Shown one piece after another: positions 45,670 to 54,524 of a DNA stretch of 64,000 nt. The notes under the pieces are model-generated. The model saw only the letters and a list, made by a program, of their open reading frames with translations. It was not told the DNA's origin and did no database searches. Position 1 is the first letter of the stretch. Every line of letters begins with the position of its first letter. The stretch lies in assembly GCA_964654825.1 (NCBI GenBank), contig CAZZKG010000009.1:1-64000 (forward strand), read 5' to 3'. A program made the position numbers and the translations under genes. The stretch comes from CAZZKG01 sp964654825 (GTDB taxonomy: Bacteria > Gemmatimonadota > CAZMKB01).

Positions 45670-45870
45670 ATGCCTGTTGGGCGCGTCAAGTGGTTTAATG
45701 ACGCCAAGGGCTACGGTTTCATTGAGACGGAAGAAGGTCAAGACGTATTCGTCCACTTCTCTGCCATCAGCGGAACAGGTTTCAGGAGCCTCCGCGAAGG
45801 GGAACAGGTCGAATTCGAAGTCGTTTCGGATGACAAGGGTCCCAAAGCTGCCAATGTGACCAAGCTGTAA
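45670..45870 (+). CDS. cspA: Cold-shock domain protein
   Basis: This 66-residue single cold-shock domain has both RNA-binding motifs: GYGFIE (RNP1-like, KGYGFI) and VFVHFSAI (RNP2). It starts GRVKWFNDAKG as typical CspA/CspD-size proteins. It binds single-stranded RNA or DNA and melts mRNA structure. It has its own promoter, structured leader and terminator, so it is monocistronic. The symbol marks the family; which paralogue it is cannot be told. Confidence 0.95.
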   Translation: MPVGRVKWFNDAKGYGFIETEEGQDVFVHFSAISGTGFRSLREGEQVEFEVVSDDKGPKAANVTKL

Positions 45871-45885
45871 GGCGTACCACACGGA

Positions 45886-45935
45886 GGGCGAACAGTAACT
45901 TTCTGTTTGGAAAAGGACGTTCGCCCATTTTTTTT
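45886..45935 (+). terminator. Rho-independent terminator after cspA
   Basis: GGGCGAAC (45886-45893) and GTTCGCCC (45919-45926) form an 8-base-pair GC-rich stem, followed by A and eight T. The loop is 25 bases. It lies 16 bases after the cspA stop. Confidence 0.85.
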
Positions 45936-45953
45936 CACTGATTCATGACCCCC

Positions 45954-45982
45954 TTGAAATTATACCTTTCTCAATGTATTTT
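45954..45982 (+). promoter_or_regulatory. Candidate promoter of the corrinoid protein gene
   Basis: TTGAAA (45954-45959), 17 bases, then TATTTT (45977-45982). Predicted start near 45989, right at the first base-paired position of the structured leader. Confidence 0.5.
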
Positions 45983-45990
45983 GAGGCGGT

Positions 45991-46083
45991 GTAATCAGCC
46001 CCCAGTCGGGGATCAGTCCGGTCCGTTATTCTTCGGGATGAGCAGCGGGTCATTATCCCGGCCCGTCGATTTCTGCTGATTAC
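45991..46083 (+). ncRNA. Candidate structured leader RNA (three-way junction)
   Basis: GTAATCAGC (45991-45999) pairs perfectly with GCTGATTAC (46075-46083) to close a 93-base element. Inside are CCCC-AGTC-GGGG (46000-46011) and CGGGATGA with TTATCCCG (46034-46041, 46053-46060). The element lies between the promoter at 45954 and the corrinoid protein ATG at 46142. It resembles no riboswitch class I know; the cobalamin riboswitch B12 box is absent. Confidence 0.45.
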
Positions 46084-46141
46084 CATCAACAGTGAAGAAC
46101 AGAGTACACAATCGAGTATACACACGTGAGGAGATATCCTG

Positions 46142-46783
46142 ATGGCTGATCTCAGAGGATTGGCGGATGGCGTTATACGAGGTGATTCTGAATTCGTCGA
46201 GAAAATCACGACCGAGGCCCTCGGAGAAGGAGTAAATCCGAAGGAAATCCTCGACACAGGACTGATCGCAGGAATGGATGTAGTGGGAGAGCAGTTCAGG
46301 GAGGGCGAGATGTTCGTCCCGGAAGTACTCATCTCAGCGAAAGCCATGCATGCAGGGCTCGCCATCCTGAAACCACTCCTTACCGGCTCCGGTGTAAAAT
46401 CCATGGGCAAGGTCGTAATGGGCACCGTGCAGGGGGATCTACACGATATAGGCAAGAGCCTTGTATGCATGATGCTCGAAGGGGCGGGTTTTGAGGTGAT
46501 AGATCTCGGAGTAGATGTCAGTGCGGAGCAGTTCGTCACGACCGCCAGGGATCACGGGGCCGACATAATCGGCATGTCGGCTCTTCTGACGACCACGATG
46601 CCGGTTATGAAGCTGGTTATCGATCAGCTCCATCGGGAAGGGATGAATAATAATGTGAAAGTTCTGATCGGCGGTGCTCCCGTCGCTGGCGGATTTGCCC
46701 AGGAGATCGGAGCGGACGGATACGGTCGGGACGCAGCTTCGGCAATTCTCGAAGCAAAACGGGTGATAGGCCTCACAGGATAG
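46142..46783 (+). CDS. Orphan corrinoid (B12-binding) protein
   Basis: This 213-residue protein is of the MtbC/MttC type. An N-terminal helical cap domain (about residues 1-85) is followed by a cobalamin-binding Rossmann domain. The latter has GDLHDIGKSL (the D-x-H-x-x-G cobalt-ligand motif, about 99-108), SALLTTTMPVMK and IGGAPV. Such proteins carry a methyl group on cobalt between two methyltransferases, yet no methyltransferase or reductive activase gene lies in this window. GAGGAG precedes ATG 46142. It has its own promoter and a structured leader. Confidence 0.92.
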   Translation: MADLRGLADGVIRGDSEFVEKITTEALGEGVNPKEILDTGLIAGMDVVGEQFREGEMFVPEVLISAKAMHAGLAILKPLLTGSGVKSMGKVVMGTVQGDLHDIGKSLVCMMLEGAGFEVIDLGVDVSAEQFVTTARDHGADIIGMSALLTTTMPVMKLVIDQLHREGMNNNVKVLIGGAPVAGGFAQEIGADGYGRDAASAILEAKRVIGLTG

Positions 46784-46903
46784 AGAAAGAGTACCCCGCG
46801 TATTATCCCTCAACATGTTCCGGTTATCTCATCAATCCTCACTTCATGGCCCTATTCATACATACGCGTGTCTTCGGCCAGTGATGCATCCCGATCCACC
46901 TGG

Positions 46904-46931
46904 TTGACAATTCACACTAATGTTGTAACTT
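46904..46931 (+). promoter_or_regulatory. Candidate promoter of the EF-G-like gene
   Basis: TTGACA (46904-46909), 16 bases, then TAACTT (46926-46931), about 65 bases before the start. The -35 is perfect; the -10 is moderate. Confidence 0.5.
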
Positions 46932-46995
46932 TAGACTCTTCATCATTTGATGGAGTCTGGATCAGGTCCGCGTCAACCTTTTGGGAGGGTTTGTC

Positions 46996-49080
46996 ATGAA
47001 GGTCTATGAAAGTGATAAAATAAGAAATGTTGCCCTCATTGGTCACGGCGGCTGTGGGAAGACCACGCTCGCAACTGCGATGGCATTTGCAGCAGGCTCC
47101 TCCAGCCGCTTGGGATCAGTTGATGAAGGGAATGCCTTGACCGATTTTACCCCTGATGAGATCGAAAGAAAGATGTCCATCGGTCTGGGACTTGCCTATG
47201 CGGAACGAAAAGGATTCAAGATAAATATTATCGACACCCCCGGATACCTCGATTTTCGCGGCGAAGTAAAATCGGGTCTTCGGGTGGCAGATGGTGCCGT
47301 AATTGTGGTACATGCGAATGCCGGAGTAGAAGTCGGTACGGAAATCGTCTGGGCTGATGCTGAGGAATTTGGTTTACCCAGGCTGGTGTTTATGAATATG
47401 ATGGATAAGGAACATGCCGACTTCGAGAAAGTTCTGGGAGAGTTGAAACAGCGCCTGTCGTCCAGAATGGTTCCGCTTCAGGTTCCGATAGGGGCCGGAG
47501 ATGCATTCAAGGGAGTGGTTGATCTTCTGAAGAACAAGGCACTTGTATTCAAAGCCGGGACCATGAAGGACGAATATACCGAAGAAGATATTCCGGATGA
47601 TATCAAGGAAATCTGTGGAGAGTACCGCCTTGCTATTATGGAGCTTGCTGCCGAGTCAGATGAAGCGCTCATCGAGAAATACCTGGACACCGGAGAACTG
47701 TCTCATGAGGAAATAGTAGAGGGGCTGACGAGCGGTTTCAAAGAAGGGAGCCTGTTCCCGGTCCTCTGCGGAGCTGCCTCCGAGACATGGGGTGTCAACT
47801 CGCTCCTCGAAACGATAGCGGATCTCGTCCCCCCGTCGTCTGACCGCGAAGTGGTCTCCTGCCTGAGTGAGTCCGGCGAAGAGGGCACTCTGAAGGTTTC
47901 TCCTTCTTCCCCGATGGCAAGCCTGATCTTCAAGACTACCACCGAACCCCATATTGGAGAGCTTTCTTACTTCAGGGTGTACAGTGGAAGCATTAAAAGC
48001 GGTGATGATGTGGTCAATGTCAATACCAACAAGGGCGAGCGCCTCGCACATCTTGCTATCATGCAGGGAAAGGAAAGAGTTGAGGTGGATGCGTTGCACA
48101 TGGGAGACATTGGTATTGTGGCCAAGCTCAAGGAATCTCATACCAATGACACACTCGCGGTGAAAGGTGTTGACGCCATCCTTCCTCCGATTGTGTTTCC
48201 AGAACCGGTGATTTCTGTGGCAATAGAGCCGAAAACCAGGGGTGATGAAGAAAAGATTTCGATGGGACTTGCCAAGCTTCAGGAGGAGGATCCGACGTTC
48301 AAATCTCAATACAATCGAGAGTTCAAACAGACGATCGCGTCTGGTATGGGAGAAATGCACCTGGATGTCATCGTCGGCAGGCTGAAGAGAAAATTCAACG
48401 TGGAAGCCGACTTAAAGAAACCGGAAATCCCGTATCGTGAGAGTATTCGAGGAAAAGCCGAAGCACAGGGCAAGTATAAGAAACAGACAGGTGGACGTGG
48501 ACAGTACGGAGACACATGGCTGCGGGTCGAGCCGCTCGGCAGGGGAGAAGGTGTCGAATTTGTGGATGCCATAGTTGGCGGTTCCATACCGTCCAAGTTC
48601 ATTCCTTCCGTCGAGAAAGGAGTGAGAGAGGCGGCCGCGAGAGGTGTTCTCGCTCGTTATCCCGTTGTTAATTTCAGGGCGACTCTGTTCGACGGGTCCT
48701 ACCACAATGTCGATTCGTCGGACATGGCCTTCAAGATCGCCGGTTCCATGGCGTTCCAGGCGGTGATGAAGAAGGCAGGCCTCTATCTGCTCGAACCGAT
48801 TCTGGATGTGGAAGTTACGGTTCCCGACGAATACATGGGGGATGTGATCGGTGATCTCAATTCACGGAGAGGGAAGGTCCTGGGGATGACGCCTGCAGGT
48901 TCAAGACAGCGGGTAAAGGCCAACGTGCCTGAAGCTGAAATGTACAAGTATTCGACACAGCTGCGGTCTCTCACCCAGGGACGGGGGACATTCACCGGAA
49001 AATTCTCTCATTACGAAGAGGTTCCCGGGGATGCCTCGAACAAGATCATCGCTGAAGCTGAAGCCGCGAAGGAAGAATAA
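46996..49080 (+). CDS. Elongation factor G-like GTPase (EF-G2 type)
   Basis: This 694-residue translational GTPase starts at ATG 46996, 7 bases after GGGAGG. The GTPase domain has G1 GHGGCGKTT (residues 16-24) and G3 DTPGYLDF (80-87). G4 reads NMMD (134-137) rather than NKxD. Domains II-V follow, with KTTTEPHIGELSYFRVYSGSI and the domain IV/V segments YKKQTGGRGQYGDTW and PDEYMGDVIGDLNSRRGKVLGM. It stands alone, away from rpsL/rpsG/tufA, as EF-G paralogues of this branch often do; its precise step in translation is uncertain. It ends in a clear terminator. Confidence 0.92.
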   Translation: MKVYESDKIRNVALIGHGGCGKTTLATAMAFAAGSSSRLGSVDEGNALTDFTPDEIERKMSIGLGLAYAERKGFKINIIDTPGYLDFRGEVKSGLRVADGAVIVVHANAGVEVGTEIVWADAEEFGLPRLVFMNMMDKEHADFEKVLGELKQRLSSRMVPLQVPIGAGDAFKGVVDLLKNKALVFKAGTMKDEYTEEDIPDDIKEICGEYRLAIMELAAESDEALIEKYLDTGELSHEEIVEGLTSGFKEGSLFPVLCGAASETWGVNSLLETIADLVPPSSDREVVSCLSESGEEGTLKVSPSSPMASLIFKTTTEPHIGELSYFRVYSGSIKSGDDVVNVNTNKGERLAHLAIMQGKERVEVDALHMGDIGIVAKLKESHTNDTLAVKGVDAILPPIVFPEPVISVAIEPKTRGDEEKISMGLAKLQEEDPTFKSQYNREFKQTIASGMGEMHLDVIVGRLKRKFNVEADLKKPEIPYRESIRGKAEAQGKYKKQTGGRGQYGDTWLRVEPLGRGEGVEFVDAIVGGSIPSKFIPSVEKGVREAAARGVLARYPVVNFRATLFDGSYHNVDSSDMAFKIAGSMAFQAVMKKAGLYLLEPILDVEVTVPDEYMGDVIGDLNSRRGKVLGMTPAGSRQRVKANVPEAEMYKYSTQLRSLTQGRGTFTGKFSHYEEVPGDASNKIIAEAEAAKEE

Positions 49081-49108
49081 AAAGAAAGAATAATGTACGG
49101 AAAAACAA

Positions 49109-49145
49109 GCCGGCAGGGACGATCAGATCCCTACCGACTTTTTTT
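49109..49145 (+). terminator. Rho-independent terminator after the EF-G-like gene
   Basis: CGGCAGGGA (49111-49119) pairs with TCCCTACCG (49128-49136, one mismatch), then ACTTTTTTT. It lies about 30 bases after the stop and separates this gene from the convergent lipoprotein gene. Confidence 0.75.
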
Positions 49146-49178
49146 ATGCCTGAAATGTTCGCTGGCCGTTTACATGTT

Positions 49179-49802
49179 TTACAGGTGGACGGTGATCGGA
49201 TCAGCCGGCTGGCTGAGTGGCCACCCGCAGAAGGTCACCAACGGCGGACAATTGGGCCCATAGTTGACAGCAGATGCCCATTCCACGGCGAAATCACCCT
49301 GAATCTGCGGCGGTATCGAATACGTGATATTCGTTGTCATCAGATAGCAACCACCGGGATTCGGATCGATAAAGCCATGGTCGATGTTGCTTGTCAGCAT
49401 CAGGTACCCGGTTATCTGAGTCGTTCCGGGCAGATAGAGGGCGATAGCCTGTGAGAGCTGACCTCCCTCCCAGTCACATAGCGTGTACTGGTAGCCTATG
49501 CAGACGTCACCATTCACATCACGGGAGAAATCCAGACTTGGCGCACCGGTTGTACAATCGACGGTTGTGAGGCAGTCTGAATGTTCTAACCCCGCAGTGG
49601 CGGAGTAGTCCGTTATCTCTATCTCCACGTTCGTGACGATGCCTTCCGAGAATATTGTCATGCCGTCATATGTATTCGGAAGAGAAAGATCGGACATCGT
49701 CCCTGTTTCCTGCGACGGACCGGGCCCCGTGGAGTTCGAACAGCTGAGAACGAGTGTAAGAAAACACGCAAAGACCATCATTGAAAAGAACCTGATCTTC
49801 AT
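49179..49802 (-). CDS. Hypothetical secreted lipoprotein
   Basis: This 207-residue protein has a signal peptide and lipobox (LVLSC) followed by the linker SNSTGPGPSQ. The mature part is rich in T, Y, G and paired Cys residues, beta-strand like, and matches no family I can name. The start is well supported: AAGGAGG lies 6 bases before ATG 49802, and a perfect promoter lies 40 bases further up. It is monocistronic and converges on the EF-G-like gene. Confidence 0.7.
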   Translation of the reverse strand: MKIRFFSMMVFACFLTLVLSCSNSTGPGPSQETGTMSDLSLPNTYDGMTIFSEGIVTNVEIEITDYSATAGLEHSDCLTTVDCTTGAPSLDFSRDVNGDVCIGYQYTLCDWEGGQLSQAIALYLPGTTQITGYLMLTSNIDHGFIDPNPGGCYLMTTNITYSIPPQIQGDFAVEWASAVNYGPNCPPLVTFCGWPLSQPADPITVHL

Positions 49803-49842
49803 GAACAGCCTCCTTGAGCTAGTGTGTTGACGGATTCAGCCT

Positions 49843-49871
49843 ATTATAGACCATGTTGGTTGTAATGTCAA
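49843..49871 (-). promoter_or_regulatory. Perfect consensus sigma-70 promoter
   Basis: On the minus strand TTGACA (49866-49871), 17 bases, then TATAAT (49843-49848), driving the lipoprotein gene at 49802. Confidence 0.8.
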
Positions 49872-50343
49872 CCGGGGAACCAGTGAGAGCCAGTGGGCTT
49901 TCCCCTGTTTTTCCCATAATTGAGCCATCGAAGAGCCGAAGCTTTCAGTTGGTTTCCGTTGCCGGGTTTGCTGACAGAACACCTCGACTCATTATCAAGA
50001 ATTTATTCGTCTGCGAGGAGTTATCATGACAAGGATTGGCAATAAAGCAACAACAGCTGTTTTGAGTTTACATAACACTTCTCTCATCTATAATGCTCCA
50101 GTTGAATGATTGTCCGTCCATCCAATATCACGCGACCCAACATCGCAAATAACAGGCTTCAAAAGCATAGCGAGGAACAGGCGACGTTTTTGTCGACAGA
50201 ACGAAGGTGCCTTGTCAGGCATGATTCATTAAGATATAGATAAGAGCATTATAAATAAATGAAACGGCAAGCAAGAACACTATAAGTTTATTGGTTTCTT
50301 TCAATGCTTCCACTTTACTACAATGAACACTCATTGTGTGAAC
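49872..50343. other. AT-rich intergenic region, no gene seen
   Basis: About 470 bases upstream of the lipoprotein promoter and downstream of the YdhR-like gene. Small palindromes occur (for example GTGCCT-TGTC-AGGCAT near 50208), but there is no coding signal, tRNA or clear terminator. Confidence 0.35.
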
Positions 50344-50658
50344 TCACGCAGAAACGATAAACCCTCGTGTGATTTTCGTCGGCTCCTCCAGCACCCCCCA
50401 ATCGGTAGAACTGATATTCGTCAAGTTGGGATGTGTTGCCACACTATTGAAGAGATCCGTCTTGGCAAAATCCTCCATCGCCTCACGATCACTCCAATAA
50501 TACACTCCCCCGTACGTACCTGTCGACGAGTTGGCGAGCCACACTTTCGAGAGCAAACCCGGAACCGCCGCAAAGGTCGGGGCAAGCTCACTACAGAGGC
50601 TCGTATATTCCTCCTCACTCACTCCCTTGAGTTGAAAAGTGATCATCTGGACGTACAT
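50344..50658 (-). CDS. YdhR-like small monooxygenase-fold protein
   Basis: This 104-residue protein has the ferredoxin-like dimeric alpha/beta-barrel pattern of YdhR/antibiotic-biosynthesis-monooxygenase proteins. It has an opening beta strand VQMITFQLKG, then VPGLLSKVWLANSSTGTYGGVYYWSDREAMEDF, a typical YdhR segment. AAAGGAGG lies 5 bases before ATG 50658. The role is unknown; some relatives oxidise small aromatics. It stands alone on the minus strand with a candidate promoter about 290 bases upstream. Confidence 0.82.
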   Translation of the reverse strand: MYVQMITFQLKGVSEEEYTSLCSELAPTFAAVPGLLSKVWLANSSTGTYGGVYYWSDREAMEDFAKTDLFNSVATHPNLTNISSTDWGVLEEPTKITRGFIVSA

Positions 50659-50941
50659 AACCTCCTCCTTTCTACGATCTCCCGTGACGTGCGCATAACG
50701 GTTCCGGCATCACCTAGGGAGAATATTCCCTTTGTCCTCGGCCATGCCCTCTATATGAAAGCGATCCGCTTTGCTCGATGTCATTACTCACAGCCTCTCC
50801 ATAATATGTCTCAGGTGGGCGGTCAAAATTCGTGACCACCTTTTCAATCCTTGCTCAAGTCCAGATCAGGTAACCCTGAGGTTTATACAATTTCCTCATA
50901 AGAGTTTTTGGACGGCACTCCTGTGGCATAACGCTTGATTG

Positions 50942-50970
50942 ACAATACCACGAACAAAACTGAATGTCAA
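50942..50970 (-). promoter_or_regulatory. Candidate promoter within an inverted repeat
   Basis: On the minus strand TTGACA (50965-50970), 17 bases, then TATTGT (50942-50947). The same stretch forms an inverted repeat GATTGACA (50937-50944) and TGTCAATC (50965-50972), so it could also be an operator. The nearest minus-strand gene is YdhR-like, 290 bases away. Confidence 0.4.
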
Positions 50971-51284
50971 TCACTTTCCGGGCTTTTGTATTTCTCCCAG
51001 GGCCCTATGTTGTTTACATATAAAAGCAAAATCTCCAGCTGAAATGAAATCCATGGGGCTCCTCGCTCCTTTATTCTCTTGCGTTCGGAACGTGAGCATA
51101 GATAATCAGCGTCCTCACCTCCCTGTGTTTCTGAAGCTCCCGAACCGTTCCGATGTCGTACCTTTGCTAGACGAGACGCGGTCCGTAAAAGACTGTCGTA
51201 GCACGTGTTCGTCTTGCTTGATCGGCCGGGACTGCACAAAAGGACGGCGCAGGTTCGAAACCCGAGAACGAAACCTGAGAACGG

Positions 51285-51313
51285 TTGATTTTTTACGGTT
51301 TCTGTGCTATAAT
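51285..51313 (+). promoter_or_regulatory. Strong candidate promoter of the first Asp-box gene
   Basis: TTGATT (51285-51290), 17 bases, then a perfect TATAAT (51308-51313), about 40 bases before the coding start. Confidence 0.7.
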
Positions 51314-51353
51314 CGAGTCACATTTGGGGATAACTCTGTAGATGGAGGTAAAT

Positions 51354-52763
51354 ATGTATCAACCGTTCAGGAATATCTTTCTGGTCACCGTGACACTCGG
51401 TTCCCTAATGGCAGTATCGGCTGGTCGGGCCATCTGTCAGCTCACCTGGGGACCCACTCCGCTGGTCAACGGGTTGTTCGATAACAGGCCGTACGCGAAA
51501 ATCGCCGCGGACCCGGATAATCCGGACATCATCTGGGCGGCCACGGGCAACTGGCCGGACCCTACGGCGACATCTGTCCCACCAGCAGATGGTTTCTATA
51601 ATAGTCTTGATGCTGGGGCGAGCTGGTCACAGGTCAACGACGCGGTGCTCCCGGCACAGACGAACATCATTGACTTCGTGATTTCACCCACAGATCCCGA
51701 TATCATATACGTGGGCACCAATGTACAGGGTGTCATCAAAACCACAGATGGGGGTTCCACCTGGACGGCGGTGAACAGCGGTATCAGTCATGATGGCCGA
51801 AGCTTTCCGGATTCCACCTGGGGTGTCATGGCGGTCGCTGTTGATCCCACCGATCCTGACATCGTCTACTGTGGAGTCGCGAACATGAACATGGTCGATC
51901 TCGAATCCGGTTCTGGGAACCACCCGGGTTTTTTCAAGAGCACAAACGGAGGGGCTTCCTGGTCGAAGAAGAACCAGGGTCTTCCGCCAATGAACGACCC
52001 GATTGATCTGTTCGACCTGACGAGCCACACGGTTGCAATCGCGAGTATCGTGGTACCTCCACAGTTCCCTAGTGTCGTTGTGGTCGGTCTTGCCGACATA
52101 GAGGTAAACGCGGAGCTCTTCTTCAATAAAACCGCCGGGACCGCGGGGAGAGTCTATTTCGCCACGAACCGTGCAGAGGGTACCTGGCAGGCGGCGAGCG
52201 GCGGCCTTCCTTCCATCTCCTGGCCTTCATCCGGATCGGACCTGGCGCGGGTGTCTCTCTCGTACATCTTCCTCAGAGAAGCCCAGGGGGCGCAGTTTGA
52301 TCTTTTCGCTTCGCACCAGGGCGGAGGAGCCAGCGTCGAGCTGAATGATTATGTATACAAGTCCCAGAGCCGTGGGGTTTACAAAACGGCCGGCGGCAGC
52401 TGGGTGAGGAAAAGCAACGGACTGCCCCAGATCACGGATGCGGACAACGAAAACGCTACCAACTCGGGCCCCGTTGCTGTCAGCCCGGTGAACCCGGATA
52501 TTCTCCTGGTGGGAATCAGCACGAGTGATGCCGGCAATCCGGCTTCTGATAACAGCAAAGTGTATGTGAGCCTCAATGGCGGACAGAACTGGCTGAAAAC
52601 CTGGGATTCCGGTCTCTCCGATTCACCCACCATGGGATACACTGAGGCCAATCCCCTGTTCCTTGCGATCAATGCCGATCAGTCGAAGGCGTTCGCTTCC
52701 GTCATGTGGTCCGGGGGACCAGAAGACGACGGGATCTACCGGCTCCCACCTCCGGCGAAGTAG
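51354..52763 (+). CDS. Secreted Asp-box (BNR-like) beta-propeller protein, copy 1
   Basis: This 469-residue protein has a signal peptide (LVTVTLGSLMAVSAGRA). ATG 51354 is preceded by GGAGG; ATG 51342 lies too close to be served by it. Several Asp boxes are visible: TTDGGSTW, STNGGASW and SLNGGQNW, plus repeated DPTDPDIVY and SPVNPDILLVG strands. This is the pattern of sialidase/sortilin-type propellers. No catalytic residues of sialidases are evident, so binding is more likely than catalysis. It is the first of three tandem paralogues and the most divergent. Confidence 0.85.
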   Translation: MYQPFRNIFLVTVTLGSLMAVSAGRAICQLTWGPTPLVNGLFDNRPYAKIAADPDNPDIIWAATGNWPDPTATSVPPADGFYNSLDAGASWSQVNDAVLPAQTNIIDFVISPTDPDIIYVGTNVQGVIKTTDGGSTWTAVNSGISHDGRSFPDSTWGVMAVAVDPTDPDIVYCGVANMNMVDLESGSGNHPGFFKSTNGGASWSKKNQGLPPMNDPIDLFDLTSHTVAIASIVVPPQFPSVVVVGLADIEVNAELFFNKTAGTAGRVYFATNRAEGTWQAASGGLPSISWPSSGSDLARVSLSYIFLREAQGAQFDLFASHQGGGASVELNDYVYKSQSRGVYKTAGGSWVRKSNGLPQITDADNENATNSGPVAVSPVNPDILLVGISTSDAGNPASDNSKVYVSLNGGQNWLKTWDSGLSDSPTMGYTEANPLFLAINADQSKAFASVMWSGGPEDDGIYRLPPPAK

Positions 52764-52827
52764 TTGTGAACCTGTCGTCCTGCGTGTCCACGAAGAGGTG
52801 TGTTTGAGTACGTTTTGCCGGGTTTGA

Positions 52828-52864
52828 AACCCCCGGACCAGATGGAAGAGCCCCTCGGGGGGTT
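52828..52864 (+). other. Possible stem-loop after propeller copy 1
   Basis: AACCCCC (52828-52834) can pair with GGGGGTT (52858-52864), with CCCC-TC-GGGG nested nearby. There is no T-run, so termination here is doubtful. Confidence 0.3.
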
Positions 52865-52883
52865 GGCTGAGGCGTGTTCCCGC

Positions 52884-52913
52884 TTGACTTTGAGCCTCGG
52901 GATGTGTTACAAT
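52884..52913 (+). promoter_or_regulatory. Candidate promoter of propeller copies 2 and 3
   Basis: TTGACT (52884-52889), 18 bases, then TACAAT (52908-52913), about 130 bases before the start of copy 2. Confidence 0.5.
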
Positions 52914-53043
52914 GCATAATCGACAACAAGTATCTGGGTTGATGTATAGGCGCTCCCGGACGCGTCATGTCCTTCTGTTATATGAAAGGCGTGAACGTGT
53001 TTCTGGAGTCTTTCATATTATTATTGGTATTAAGGAGGTAATC

Positions 53044-54468
53044 ATGTCGAGGAGGTGTGGATTCCTGCTGGTCTTTCTCTCGCTCGTATTCGCGGTTTCT
53101 CTCAATGCATATACCTGGGGGCCGACCGGGTTGTTGAACCCGGGTACTGATACTCCATTTGCAAAAGTAGAAGCCGATCCCACCAATCCTGCAATCGTCT
53201 GGGCTCTCACCGCGCACATTCCTATCCCAAATCCGGATATGTCCTATCTGCCGGCGAATGGAATATACAAAAGTACCGACCGGGGCTTGACCTGGACCCA
53301 GCAGAATGACAGCCTTCTCACTCCGAATATTCCAGTGTATGATATCGCCATAGACCCGACGAATTCCGACGTCGTGTATATCGGCACGAACTCTCTAGGA
53401 GTTCTGAAAACGACAGACGGCGGGACATCCTGGCAGACCGTAAACTCGGGGATTGTCTACCAGAACACGACGTTTCCCGACGATCGGTGGGGAGTCCTCA
53501 GCGTTGAGATAGACCCGGGCAATCCGCAGGTGGTTTATGCCGGTGTTGCTCAGACTCACGGTGTACAGCTTGATCAGGGTTCCGGGGAGCATCCGGGACT
53601 TTTCAAAACGACTGATGGAGGGGTTACCTGGAACGAAAAAAATATCGGACTCCCGGCCCGAAGTGATCCACTCACTCTGTTCGATCTGGTGAGTCACACC
53701 GCATCGGTATGGAACATTCTCGTACTAGAGCAGTATCCGAATATCGTACTGCTCGGTCTCGTCGACATGGAAGTCAACGCGAACCTTATCGGTGACAGGA
53801 CTGCGCGATCGAGCCCCCGAGTGTTTTATACGCTGGACGGTGGCGAGAGCGGGTGGTTCGAAGCCAGCGAGGGATTTCCTGTTGTCGAAGAGAGCAGGGA
53901 ACTTCCTTTCGGTTTCGCCACGGTTTCCGTTTCGATGACAAGCCTGGGGAAGAACGGCGGACAGAACTTCGAGGTGTTCGCCTCCCACATAGGTGTCACG
54001 GCTGTCGCAATCATCTATCCGGAACTTTACACTGACAATCTCGTGCAGAGCAAAGGCGTGTTCAGGAAAGTGGCGCTCGGACCCTGGGTGGAAGCCAACA
54101 ACGGACTACCCGTAGCGAATGATGATTTTAATGTCAACTCAATCAATGTTTCACCGGTGGCCGTGAGTCCGGTGAATCCCAACATCCTGCTGGTAGGTAT
54201 CATGGATGCCGACAGTGGCGATTCACTTTCAGACGCGAGTGATGTATACCTTAGTACTGATGGTGGGAACACATGGGGTGGTGACTGGGCGACAGGCCTG
54301 TCGATCTCACCCGGCGGATACACCGAAGCGTCGTCATTTTTCGTCGATTTCAATTCGAACATGACGGCAGCCTATTCTTCGGTGCGGTGGGATTTCTCAG
54401 CAGAGTTTTTCTGGGTGTACGGGACCGAGGATGATGGTATATATCGTATTCCGGCTCCCACGAAGTAA
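53044..54468 (+). CDS. Secreted Asp-box beta-propeller protein, copy 2
   Basis: This 474-residue paralogue of the preceding gene starts at ATG 53044 after GGAGGTAATC; the longer frame from 52912 lacks a signal peptide at its start. A signal peptide (LLVFLSLVFAVSLNA) leads to YTWGPTGLLNPG, matching LTWGPTPLVNG in copy 1. Asp boxes: TTDGGTSW, TTDGGVTW, STDGGNTW. The shared C-terminal block ends in EDDGIYRIPAPTK. It is followed after 56 bases by copy 3, probably in one transcript. Confidence 0.87.
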   Translation: MSRRCGFLLVFLSLVFAVSLNAYTWGPTGLLNPGTDTPFAKVEADPTNPAIVWALTAHIPIPNPDMSYLPANGIYKSTDRGLTWTQQNDSLLTPNIPVYDIAIDPTNSDVVYIGTNSLGVLKTTDGGTSWQTVNSGIVYQNTTFPDDRWGVLSVEIDPGNPQVVYAGVAQTHGVQLDQGSGEHPGLFKTTDGGVTWNEKNIGLPARSDPLTLFDLVSHTASVWNILVLEQYPNIVLLGLVDMEVNANLIGDRTARSSPRVFYTLDGGESGWFEASEGFPVVEESRELPFGFATVSVSMTSLGKNGGQNFEVFASHIGVTAVAIIYPELYTDNLVQSKGVFRKVALGPWVEANNGLPVANDDFNVNSINVSPVAVSPVNPNILLVGIMDADSGDSLSDASDVYLSTDGGNTWGGDWATGLSISPGGYTEASSFFVDFNSNMTAAYSSVRWDFSAEFFWVYGTEDDGIYRIPAPTK

Positions 54469-54524
54469 CAGAGACAAGTAACGGTTTACCGTTTCATAGA
54501 TACCTGAACGTCAAGGAGGAATAG

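Larger units (their letters stand above)
50659..51353. other. Divergent intergenic region
   Basis: About 690 bases between the YdhR-like gene and the first Asp-box propeller gene. It contains one promoter on each strand (listed separately) and a stem GGTGG..GGTCA with TGACCACC near 50815-50841. I see no gene in it. Confidence 0.35.

Noticed and set aside
45991..46083. Cobalamin riboswitch before the corrinoid protein
   Set aside because: The element is only about 93 bases and lacks the conserved B12 box; the observed three-helix junction does not match that class.
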